The notes below the pieces were generated by a model that saw only the letters and a list, made by a program, of their open reading frames with translations, was not told the origin of the DNA and made no database searches. This document shows positions 1 through 5,011 of a stretch of DNA of 5,011 nucleotides, one piece after another. Made by a program: the position numbers and the translations under genes. Source of the stretch: Sphaerochaeta sp. GTDB taxonomy: Bacteria > Spirochaetota > Spirochaetia > Sphaerochaetales > Sphaerochaetaceae. Location: assembly GCA_023228445.1 (NCBI GenBank), contig JALOBD010000156.1, positions 1-5,011 on the forward strand, in the 5' to 3' direction. Numbering within the stretch: position 1 is the stretch's first letter; every line of letters starts with the position of its first letter.

Positions 1-124
1 GGGGACCGACTGGACGATGATCATGTGCGCAACGTGCATGTCCTTCGTCCCCGGCATCGTCTTCTACCTCATCGGGCAGCGGTACTTCATCGAAGGCATC
101 GTGATGACCGGGATGAAGAACTGA
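1..124 (+). CDS. Carbohydrate ABC transporter permease, MalG type (C-terminal fragment)
   Basis: Only the last 40 codons are in the window; the reading frame starts at base 2 and ends with TGA at 122-124. The fragment reads from GTDWTMIMCA to YFIEGIVMTGMKN. A hydrophobic helix (about residues 5-26 of the fragment, containing SFVPGIVFYLIG) is followed by the short charged tail QRYFIEGI...G.KN. This helix-plus-tail ending is typical of the second inner-membrane permease of family-1 sugar ABC importers (MalG/LacG/UgpE-like), where the last helix ends in a QRYFVEGI-like motif. The EAA loop that contacts the ATPase lies upstream and is not visible, so the sugar cannot be inferred. The gene converges on the reductase gene and probably belongs to a separate operon to the left. 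The family call is fairly secure; no specific gene name is justified. Confidence 0.8.
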   Translation, partial: GTDWTMIMCATCMSFVPGIVFYLIGQRYFIEGIVMTGMKN

Positions 125-221
125 AGGGTCCCATGCGCATCCCGGCAGGGTTTTACAGCTGTCAATGGACAGAGTAACACCCCGCCTGTGAAACTGGCAC
201 GTACGAACGGGATGGTAATCT

Positions 222-249
222 CGGCAGGGGCAATGCATCCCCCCTGCCG
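222..249. terminator. Hairpin between convergent genes, possible terminator
   Basis: The arms CGGCAGGGG (222-230) and CCCCTGCCG (241-249) pair perfectly over 9 bp around a 10-nt loop. The hairpin lies between the stop codons of two convergent genes, 97 nt after the permease stop and about 38 nt after the reductase stop, so it could end or protect either transcript. No T-run follows on either strand, so it is not a classical intrinsic terminator. The 8-mer CGGCAGGG also occurs at 143-150, which gives an alternative partner for the right arm. The rest of 125-287 shows no credible gene. Confidence 0.35.
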
Positions 250-287
250 TCACACATGCAGCGCAGTTCGCACACGCTCTCCATCAA

Positions 288-1325
288 TCACACCAGCATC
301 CCGGGAAACGGTCTGCCACGGTTTGCAAAGTATGTATTGGTCTCCTCGTTGAACGTCCAAAAGTAGCTACGCTCGGGCTCGCTGAGCTGGTCGAGCAGGT
401 CGAGCATGTCGCTGGGAATCAAGCGCCAATCGACACTCAGGTTCTCCGTCAGCTGTGAGAGCGTGCGTGCCCCGACGATCACCGAAGTGACGTACGGCTT
501 TGAGAGCAGCCAGCCAAGGGAGAGGGTGACCGGGGAGATTGTGCGCTCTTGGCTGAGGGCCATGAGCTTTCTCGCGATCGTAAGGCTCCGCTCTGTCCAG
601 AAGCGAGGCACGTCAAGGGCCTTGCGATACTCAAAGCGTGAGTCGGCAGGCACGGTCTCGACCCCCTTGTATTTGCCGGTCAGCAACCCTCCCGCCAACG
701 GACTCCAGCACACCATACCGATGCCTTCACTCACCATCGCAGGGATGAGCTCCTGCTCTGCAGTGCGATCGACAAGGTTGTACATGTACTGCCCAGCGAC
801 GAACGGAGTAGTGGCGCGGCTCTTGAGTGCCTGGTTGATGTGCACCATCCTCCATGCCGGCAGGTTGCTCAAAGCCGGATAGAGAACCTTCCCTTGCCTG
901 ATGAGAAGGTCAAAGGTCTCGGCTATCTCCTCAGCCCTCACCGTTGGGTCATTGCGGTGCAAGTAGTATACATCCAGATAGTCGGTGCCAAGCCGCCTGA
1001 GGCTCGCCTCGACTGAAGCGACAATATGCTTACGCGCAGACCCAACGGCCAGGGGATTGTTTGCAGCAGGGAAGTTGCACTTCGATGCGATCACCACATC
1101 ATCACGCCGGATGTTGGGGAGAAAGGAGCCGATGATCCGCTCCGTCTCCCCTCCCGCGTACACATCGGCGGTATCGATCGTCGTACCCCCATGGTCAAGG
1201 AATGAGGCGATGATGCGGTGTGACTCCTCTTCGGTACACCCCCATCCGGGGGCCCCGAAGGTCATGGTCCCCAAAGAGAATTCACTGACCAGCAGGCCGG
1301 TGGTTCCAAGGTATCGATGTTCCAT
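288..1325 (-). CDS. Aldo/keto reductase
   Basis: A 345-residue cytoplasmic NAD(P)H-dependent oxidoreductase of the aldo/keto reductase superfamily (TIM barrel), which interconverts carbonyls and alcohols. The catalytic tetrad is visible: Asp51 and Tyr56 in DTADVY, Lys82 in ASKC, and His123 in YYLHRND. Other family marks are LGTTGLLVSEFSLGTMTFG at the N-terminus, LSN at 152-154, YNLVDRTAEQELIP (182-195), SPLAGGLLTGKY (208-219) and the cofactor-phosphate-binding stretch VIVGARTLSQLTENL (282-296). The length is normal for the COG0667-type branch, and all key residues are intact. The ATG at 1325 is preferred: AAGGAGG lies 5 nt upstream, whereas the adjoining in-frame GTG (1326-1328) would be only 2 nt from it. 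The gene begins 22 nt after tctA and is probably the last gene of the tct operon, suggesting action on the imported compound or a product of it. The substrate is unknown. Confidence 0.93.
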   Translation of the reverse strand: MEHRYLGTTGLLVSEFSLGTMTFGAPGWGCTEEESHRIIASFLDHGGTTIDTADVYAGGETERIIGSFLPNIRRDDVVIASKCNFPAANNPLAVGSARKHIVASVEASLRRLGTDYLDVYYLHRNDPTVRAEEIAETFDLLIRQGKVLYPALSNLPAWRMVHINQALKSRATTPFVAGQYMYNLVDRTAEQELIPAMVSEGIGMVCWSPLAGGLLTGKYKGVETVPADSRFEYRKALDVPRFWTERSLTIARKLMALSQERTISPVTLSLGWLLSKPYVTSVIVGARTLSQLTENLSVDWRLIPSDMLDLLDQLSEPERSYFWTFNEETNTYFANRGRPFPGMLV

Positions 1326-1330
1326 CACGT

Positions 1331-1337
1331 CCTCCTT
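1331..1337 (-). promoter_or_regulatory. Ribosome binding site of the aldo/keto reductase
   Basis: AAGGAGG on the minus strand lies 5 nt before the ATG at 1325 and within the 22-nt gap after tctA. This near-perfect Shine-Dalgarno site decides the start against the adjacent GTG. It also implies efficient independent translation of the reductase from the shared transcript. Confidence 0.8.
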
Positions 1338-1347
1338 GAAGAGATGG

Positions 1348-2871
1348 TCATTTCTGACGTTTGAGCGACGCTCTCACCTTCATCACCACCCGTCGATAGA
1401 TCTCGGTGTTCGTGAGGAAGGTAAAGAGGATAACCAGCACAAGGATTAACGATACGGGGCGGGTGATGAAGGGCAGCAGGCTGCCTTGGGAGACCATGAG
1501 ACCGCGCCGCAGGTTGGCATCCGCCATCCCTCCGAGGATGACTCCGATGACCAGCGGTGGTATTGGGTAGCCCATGTTGGTCAGGTAGTACGTCACGATT
1601 CCCACCGGGATCAACAGATAGAGGTTGAAGACCTTGAGGCCGAGCGCGTATGAGCCGATCAAGCAGAGCACCGCCACCACGGGCATGAACAAGGCCGGAG
1701 GCACATGCAGGAGCTTGATCACCTGCTTTGCCAGCAACATCCCGACGATCCACATCGCAAAGGAGGCGAGCAGGAGGATGGCGGAGATCTGCAGCGTGAA
1801 ACCGGGACGCTCGATCTCCAGCATCGGGCCGGGCGCCACCCCATGGAGGAGCAATGCTCCCAGCAGCATCGCCGCCGGGGGGCTTCCCGGGATCCCCATC
1901 GAGAGCAGCGGGATCATCGCCCCGCCGATGCAGGAGTTGTTGGCCGTCTCGCTGGCGATGATCCCCTCTTCGGTCCCAGTGCCGAAGAGCTCAGGGTGCT
2001 TGGATGTTTTTTTGGCTGTCCCGTAGGCGACCCATGCGGCGATATCCTCACCGATTCCGGGAACAGCACCAATGCCGACCCCGATGAGGGCGCTTCGCAC
2101 CGTGTTCGGGAAATATTTGATGATGTCTCCCCAGGAGGGCAACAGTTTGTTCACCTTCATCGGCTCGGGGACGATCTGCCGGTCCTTGAGGACCTGGATG
2201 ATCTGCGGGATGCCGAAGGCTCCGATGAGGACGGGGACCACCTCGATGCCACCTTCCAACGACATGATGCCAAATGTATAGCGGGGATACACCTGCAGCT
2301 GGTCTCGGCCGACCATCGCAAGGAAGAGGCCGAGGAACCCCATGATCCACCCCTTCTGCACGGTGTCCGGGCAGGAGATGGATCCACTGATCATGATGCC
2401 GAAGAAGGCCAGGAGGAAGAACTCAAACGAGGTGAACTGCAGCGCCAGGCGCATGATCAAGGGGGTGAAGACCACCAAGAACATCATGCCGATGGTGGTG
2501 CCGATGGCCGATGAGGTCGTGGTCAACCCCAACGCCTTGCCCGCCTTGCCCTGGAGGGCCATCGGATACCCCTCCATTGCCGTTGCCGCAGCGGCAGCTG
2601 TGCCGGGGATATTGATCATGATCGAGCCATAGGATCCGCCGTACACGGCTCCGACGTAAATGCCCATCAGTGCGATCATCGCCGACTGCATCGGCAGCGA
2701 ATAGGTCAACGTCGTCAGCAGTGCGACGCCCAACGTCGCGGTCAACCCGGGCAATGCCCCGAAGACGACCCCGAGGAGCACGCTGCCAAAGAGCAGGAGC
2801 AATTGGTATGGATTGATGAGGATCGACCCGATGCTGGAGAAAAAGATACTGAATTGTGTTGCAATGTGCAT
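1348..2871 (-). CDS. tctA: Tripartite tricarboxylate transporter, large membrane subunit TctA
   Basis: A 507-residue inner-membrane protein, the large transport subunit of a TTT secondary importer, which moves a carboxylate using an ion gradient. The family's two related halves are visible. The first has GVVFGALPGLTATLG (34-48) and YGGSYGSIMINIPGTAAAAA (77-96). The second has GVGIGAVPGIGEDIAAW (264-280), ETANN (308-312) and GAMIPLLSMGIPGSPPAAM (317-335), followed by HGVAPGP (343-349). The two PG-containing loops and the two IPG loops are conserved in TctA and probably line the substrate path. RDQLQVYPRYTFG (189-201) is the usual mid-protein motif. About ten or more hydrophobic helices are seen, and the length of about 500 is typical. 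The ATG at 2871 follows a run of five G (2880-2884) by 8 nt, a weaker ribosome site than in the neighbouring genes; close spacing to tctB (15 nt) suggests translational coupling. Nothing appears broken. Confidence 0.96.
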   Translation of the reverse strand: MHIATQFSIFFSSIGSILINPYQLLLLFGSVLLGVVFGALPGLTATLGVALLTTLTYSLPMQSAMIALMGIYVGAVYGGSYGSIMINIPGTAAAAATAMEGYPMALQGKAGKALGLTTTSSAIGTTIGMMFLVVFTPLIMRLALQFTSFEFFLLAFFGIMISGSISCPDTVQKGWIMGFLGLFLAMVGRDQLQVYPRYTFGIMSLEGGIEVVPVLIGAFGIPQIIQVLKDRQIVPEPMKVNKLLPSWGDIIKYFPNTVRSALIGVGIGAVPGIGEDIAAWVAYGTAKKTSKHPELFGTGTEEGIIASETANNSCIGGAMIPLLSMGIPGSPPAAMLLGALLLHGVAPGPMLEIERPGFTLQISAILLLASFAMWIVGMLLAKQVIKLLHVPPALFMPVVAVLCLIGSYALGLKVFNLYLLIPVGIVTYYLTNMGYPIPPLVIGVILGGMADANLRRGLMVSQGSLLPFITRPVSLILVLVILFTFLTNTEIYRRVVMKVRASLKRQK

Positions 2872-2886
2872 ATGATTGACCCCCGG

Positions 2887-3648
2887 TTACCGGACGAGGT
2901 AATAGATCATTGAGAAGAGGTTCACCACCGCCCCTTCCTTGGGAAGCGGGACTCTCAGCATGTATCTGAAGATGATGACGATAAAGAGTGGGGTGACCCA
3001 GCTCATCACCATCGCTTGTCTGAATTTTTGACGGTAGAGCTCACGCTGCTCTGATTTTTTGATCTCCCTGATGAACAATACCAAGAGCAGGATGATCATG
3101 ATAAGCGCAATTGAATCGACAAAGTAATAGAAGACCCGATCGAGGACCACGCTCAGTTTCGTGATACGCAAGACCAGCAGGATGAGCATCTCAAAGAAGT
3201 AGAAGTACACCGCCTTGCGCCTGATCGAATCGCTTTCCAAGTAGAAGACGGGGATCGTAAACCCCAGATAGAGGACGATGGCAAGGTAAAAATCAACAAT
3301 CCTCAAGTTTATGTACACCAATGAGAGCAGGGGGATCAGGACGGCGGCGTACCTGATGTTGCCGTCACTGAGCACCTTGCTCCCACGCAACGCTGCAAAG
3401 GACTCCTTCAAGGCCTGCACCCCACCGTTCTTTACCGCGTGCAATAAGATCACTACCGCAATCAAGATCATCGAGACACCGATGATGATGGGCAGCAGGG
3501 CCGGGGAAACATACCACTTGCTGACTACGCCGGCGTAGGTATCCTTGAGTGGCATCTGGAATGCCTCGATGAGGATATATACGCCAAGAATGAAAAAGAG
3601 GATACTGGTAACGATATCCTTACCGCGAAGCTTCGAGTCATGAATCAT
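2887..3648 (-). CDS. tctB: Tripartite tricarboxylate transporter, small membrane subunit TctB (long form)
   Basis: A 253-residue hydrophobic protein in the tctC-tctB-tctA position, so taken as the small membrane subunit that partners TctA. Hydrophobic segments lie near residues 12-31, 46-72, 99-114, 118-137, 145-161, 175-194 and 213-228. The start resembles TctB: a first helix with LGVYILIEAF, then a second preceded by SPALLPIIIG, like the family's GPGFFPLLLG. The end also matches, with IIFRYMLRVPLPKEGAV (225-241) like the C-terminal VPLPxG motif. TctB proteins are usually about 140-180 residues with four or five helices; the surplus lies between the fourth helix and the last, at about residues 143-210, and ends in a charged stretch (REIKKSEQRELYRQKFRQ). 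The ATG at 3648 has AGGGAGA (3658-3664) 9 nt upstream. TctB sequences diverge widely, so the call rests on position plus the two end motifs. Confidence 0.85.
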   Translation of the reverse strand: MIHDSKLRGKDIVTSILFFILGVYILIEAFQMPLKDTYAGVVSKWYVSPALLPIIIGVSMILIAVVILLHAVKNGGVQALKESFAALRGSKVLSDGNIRYAAVLIPLLSLVYINLRIVDFYLAIVLYLGFTIPVFYLESDSIRRKAVYFYFFEMLILLVLRITKLSVVLDRVFYYFVDSIALIMIILLLVLFIREIKKSEQRELYRQKFRQAMVMSWVTPLFIVIIFRYMLRVPLPKEGAVVNLFSMIYYLVR

Positions 3649-3657
3649 AGAATAAAA

Positions 3658-3664
3658 TCTCCCT
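3658..3664 (-). promoter_or_regulatory. Ribosome binding site of tctB, next to a hairpin
   Basis: AGGGAGA on the minus strand lies 9 nt before the tctB ATG. It begins immediately after the 3' end of the tctC-tctB hairpin (3666-3696), with one base between, so a folded hairpin could partly hinder ribosome loading here. Confidence 0.6.
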
Positions 3665-3665
3665 G

Positions 3666-3696
3666 ACGGGGGGTTGCTTTCTCAGCAACCCCCTGT
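3666..3696 (-). other. Intercistronic hairpin between tctC and tctB
   Basis: GGGGGTTGC (3669-3677) pairs perfectly with GCAACCCCC (3685-3693) around a 7-nt loop. A G-T pair (3668/3694), C-G (3667/3695) and A-T (3666/3696) extend the stem to 12 pairs. It lies 29 nt after the tctC stop. In the sense of transcription (minus strand) the stem is followed by CAGGGAGATTTTATTC, not an immediate U-run, so full termination is unlikely. Such stem-loops after a binding-protein gene commonly protect the upstream mRNA 3' end or end a fraction of transcripts, giving more binding protein than membrane subunits. That role is inferred; the fold itself is visible. Confidence 0.7.
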
Positions 3697-3725
3697 CCTA
3701 TCATATACGGGAATCTTCAGCCGGT

Positions 3726-4730
3726 TTACCGGGGGATACCGAACGAAGAGGGATTGAGCTTCGCTGCACCGAGATCCCAGAGCGTCCACGAGAAGACTGA
3801 CTCGAGGTTATCAAAGATGTCGTTGGCTTCCTTACCCACCAGGCCCTTCAGCTGGAAGTACATCTCATCACCGTACTTCTTCACCGGATCGCTCTGCATG
3901 GCAACCTTGAACGCATCCCACAGCACTTGCTTGACGTTCTCAGGGGCATCCTTGCGGATTGCGAACCCGATCTGCTGCTCAAGAGGCAAATACTGGGAGA
4001 GGCCCGGGTGCGTCTTGAACGACGATGGGATGACCGTGCCACGGAAGTCGAAGTCATCGGGGGTCAGCATCGCCAATGGGCGCAGCTTGCCGGCCTTCAG
4101 CAACTCGGACTGCTCCTGCACCGAGGTGATCACGACGGTGACTTCGCCGGTCATGGCGGCATTCTGGCTTCCCGCCGAGCTGTCATACGGAATGAAGTTG
4201 AAGGAGACACCAGTACCCTTCTCCAAGGCGAGCAGGTTCAGGTGGTGGATCGATCCTGCCGCACTTGCCCCTGCCCTGATTCCCTTCGGGTTGGCCTTCG
4301 CTGCGCTGATCAGCTCATCGAGGGTCCGATAGGGGGAGTTCGGGGTCACGCTGACAAGGTCCGGCGATCCTCCAATGATGAAGAAATCCCAGACTTTCAT
4401 GCCGTGGCTGAAGCCACCTTGCACCGCTGCAGTAACACAAGACTCGGAGACACCTGCCAACGTATAGCCATCGGCTGGTTTTCCATACGCCTCGTAGAGA
4501 CCGACTGAACCACTGACACCACCGGTGACATTGTTCACGTTGATGTTGACTTTCAATTGTTTTGCCATTTCAGCCATCACCAAACGGTTCGCCAAATCGG
4601 TCCCGCCTCCTGCGCCCCAGACCAAAATGTTGTTTATGTCACGTGACGGAAAGACTTCTGCAGTCGGAGCGGCAAATGCGAGGGCCGCCACCACTATCAG
4701 AATCATTGAAAGCGCATAAAACTTTTTCAT
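3726..4730 (-). CDS. tctC: Tripartite tricarboxylate transporter solute-binding protein TctC
   Basis: A 334-residue secreted binding protein of the TctC/Bug family, which captures a small carboxylate outside the inner membrane and delivers it to TctA/TctB. MKK, a hydrophobic core (residues 4-20) and AFA before APTAEV form a Sec signal peptide, with cleavage probably after residue 20. No lipobox cysteine is present, so the protein should be soluble in a periplasm. Family motifs are FPSRDINNILVWGAGGGTD (27-45; the AGGG loop normally holds one ligand carboxylate), NNVTGGVSGSVG (66-77), PADGYTL (85-91), GASAAGSIHHLNLLALE (154-170) with IPYDSSAG (180-187), and LRPLAML (216-222). The tail WTLWDLGAAKLNPSSFGIPR (315-334) resembles the ending of some TTT binding proteins. 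The ATG at 4730 has AGGAGG 7 nt upstream; an in-frame TTG two codons earlier is only 1 nt from that site and is rejected. It is the first gene of the operon. Ligand unknown. Confidence 0.95.
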   Translation of the reverse strand: MKKFYALSMILIVVAALAFAAPTAEVFPSRDINNILVWGAGGGTDLANRLVMAEMAKQLKVNINVNNVTGGVSGSVGLYEAYGKPADGYTLAGVSESCVTAAVQGGFSHGMKVWDFFIIGGSPDLVSVTPNSPYRTLDELISAAKANPKGIRAGASAAGSIHHLNLLALEKGTGVSFNFIPYDSSAGSQNAAMTGEVTVVITSVQEQSELLKAGKLRPLAMLTPDDFDFRGTVIPSSFKTHPGLSQYLPLEQQIGFAIRKDAPENVKQVLWDAFKVAMQSDPVKKYGDEMYFQLKGLVGKEANDIFDNLESVFSWTLWDLGAAKLNPSSFGIPR

Positions 4731-4737
4731 AACCAAT

Positions 4738-4743
4738 CCTCCT
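4738..4743 (-). promoter_or_regulatory. Ribosome binding site of tctC
   Basis: AGGAGG on the minus strand lies 7 nt before the ATG at 4730. The in-frame TTG at 4734-4736 is only 1 nt from this site, so the ATG is the start. Confidence 0.85.
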
Positions 4744-4752
4744 GTGAAAATA

Positions 4753-4762
4753 TTGCATACAA
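4753..4762. promoter_or_regulatory. Possible operator, imperfect palindrome TTGCATACAA
   Basis: TTGCATACAA is symmetrical at four of five base pairs. It resembles the TTGTATACAA-like sites bound by some GntR-family repressors. It lies across the predicted tctC transcription start, where a bound repressor would block transcription. Its right part, CATACAA, recurs at 4894-4900 over the -10 of the divergent promoter. No regulator gene is visible in the window, so the family assignment is a guess. Confidence 0.3.
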
Positions 4763-4763
4763 A

Positions 4764-4794
4764 ATAATATTAACACGCCACCCCAGTTTGTCAA
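4764..4794 (-). promoter_or_regulatory. Sigma-70 promoter of the tctCBA-reductase operon
   Basis: On the minus strand a perfect -35 TTGACA (4789-4794) is followed by TAATAT after 16 nt (4767-4772) or TATTAT after 19 nt (4764-4769); either could be the -10. A run of seven A on this strand (T at 4798-4804) lies just upstream of the -35, like an UP element or bent DNA. Transcription would start near 4757, leaving a leader of about 27 nt before the tctC ATG. Confidence 0.6.
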
Positions 4795-4804
4795 CTATTT
4801 TTTT

Positions 4805-4812
4805 AAGCGCTT
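4805..4812. promoter_or_regulatory. Palindrome AAGCGCTT, possible LacI-type operator core
   Basis: AAGCGCTT is a perfect 8-bp palindrome between the two divergent promoters, about ten bases upstream of the tctC -35. It matches the central core of many LacI/GalR-family operators, including CcpA cre sites (TGNAANCGNTNNCA). The outer TG...CA arms are not matched, so this is only a candidate. Confidence 0.25.
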
Positions 4813-4872
4813 CGTAATATTCTGTTAATCTTGTCATATAGAGAGTTTTCTCACCAGGTCGGATAGTTTTCG

Positions 4873-4901
4873 TTGACAACAGAAAGAAACCGCCATACAA
4901 T
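4873..4901 (+). promoter_or_regulatory. Sigma-70 promoter of the divergent gene
   Basis: TTGACA (4873-4878) and TACAAT (4896-4901) are separated by exactly 17 nt. The -35 is perfect and the -10 differs from TATAAT at one base. Transcription should start near 4908, giving a leader of about 37 nt before the ATG at 4945. The -35 lies inside the odd palindrome GTTGACAAC (4872-4880), and the -10 overlaps the repeated CATACAA. Confidence 0.72.
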
Positions 4902-4944
4902 TACTATAAAATTTTGAATACATTATTTTAAGGACACGGAACGT

Positions 4945-5011
4945 ATGATTGGAGTCTCGCCAGCCTATTTCTTCTCCCGGTACACCACTGACTTTAGTGT
5001 AGGCCAATATG
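4945..5011 (+). CDS. Start of a divergent gene, possibly a TIM-barrel sugar-phosphate isomerase/epimerase-like protein
   Basis: The frame opens with ATG at 4945 and stays open for 22 codons to the window edge. AAGGA (4930-4934) lies 10 nt upstream, and a near-consensus promoter precedes it, so a real gene start is likely. The visible N-terminus is MIGVSPAYFFSRYTTDFSVG. A short IGVSPAYF strand followed by a loop resembles the first beta strand of AP-endonuclease-2-like TIM-barrel proteins annotated as sugar-phosphate isomerase/epimerase. Twenty-two residues are too few for a firm call. The gene is divergent from tctC and shares its control region, so co-regulation is plausible. Confidence 0.55.
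   Translation, partial: MIGVSPAYFFSRYTTDFSVGQY

Noticed and set aside
159..172. Small hairpin CTGTC-AATG-GACAG after the permease gene
   Set aside because: Only five base pairs and no T-tract; likely chance.
406..882. Open frame on the plus strand opposite the aldo/keto reductase
   Set aside because: It has no family motifs and covers the reductase's conserved C-terminal half. It is best explained as a shadow frame.
1326..1328. GTG start for the aldo/keto reductase
   Set aside because: It is only 2 nt from AAGGAGG. The adjacent ATG has 5-nt spacing and gives the usual short N-terminus before the first strand.
1325..1753. Second minus-strand frame overlapping the 3' end of tctA
   Set aside because: It is Arg-, Gly- and Pro-rich without motifs, and lies in a different frame within the true tctA coding region.
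1705..2514. Long open frame (269 codons) on the plus strand, antisense to tctA
   Set aside because: It is rich in Asp, Glu, His, Arg and Gly with no recognisable motif, as expected from reading a GC-rich membrane-protein gene backwards. tctA in the same place has clear family motifs.
3927..4508. Open frame on the plus strand opposite tctC
   Set aside because: It has no recognisable domain and lies wholly within the well-supported tctC. A second plus-strand frame (3754-4332) overlaps the same region, which is typical of shadow frames.
4731..4736. Upstream TTG start for tctC
   Set aside because: It is only 1 nt from the AGGAGG site, too close for initiation, while the ATG at 4730 has ideal 7-nt spacing and begins a normal signal peptide (MKKF).
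1..5011. CRISPR arrays, tRNA or rRNA genes, insertion sequences, defence or phage genes
   Set aside because: No regularly spaced repeats, cloverleaf sequences, transposase motifs or terminal inverted repeats were seen. The window is almost fully explained by transport and metabolic genes.

Overview
The window is bacterial DNA with compact genes, clear Shine-Dalgarno sites, moderately GC-rich coding sequence and an AT-rich divergent promoter region with near-consensus sigma-70 hexamers. The lineage cannot be fixed from this. An anaerobic, sugar-using bacterium, possibly a Sphaerochaeta-like spirochaete, would fit, but that is a low-confidence inference.

Layout: positions 1-124 (+) hold the C-terminal end of a MalG-type carbohydrate ABC transporter permease. 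A short non-coding gap with a 9-bp hairpin follows. From about 4794 down to 288 the minus strand carries one operon in transcription order: tctC (periplasmic solute-binding protein), tctB (small membrane subunit), tctA (large membrane subunit) and an aldo/keto reductase. The intergenic gaps are 77, 15 and 22 nt, so co-transcription is likely. The 77-nt tctC-tctB gap contains a strong hairpin with no U-tract. Upstream of tctC, a 214-nt AT-rich region holds back-to-back promoters and several short palindromes. A divergent gene begins at 4945 (+), and only its first 22 codons are present.

Working together: TctC should capture a small carboxylate outside the membrane and deliver it to the TctA/TctB channel, which imports it using an ion gradient. 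The reductase at the end of the operon probably reduces or oxidises a carbonyl or hydroxyl group on the imported compound or a product of it. The divergent gene may be a TIM-barrel sugar-phosphate isomerase/epimerase-like protein, which would fit a sugar-acid or hydroxy/keto-acid pathway. The substrate cannot be read from the sequence.

This is a recognisable tripartite tricarboxylate transporter (TTT) locus, not an obviously new system. The points most worth a second look are the unusually long TctB with extra hydrophobic segments, the tctC-tctB hairpin, the reductase tied to the transporter, and the palindromes in the divergent control region.
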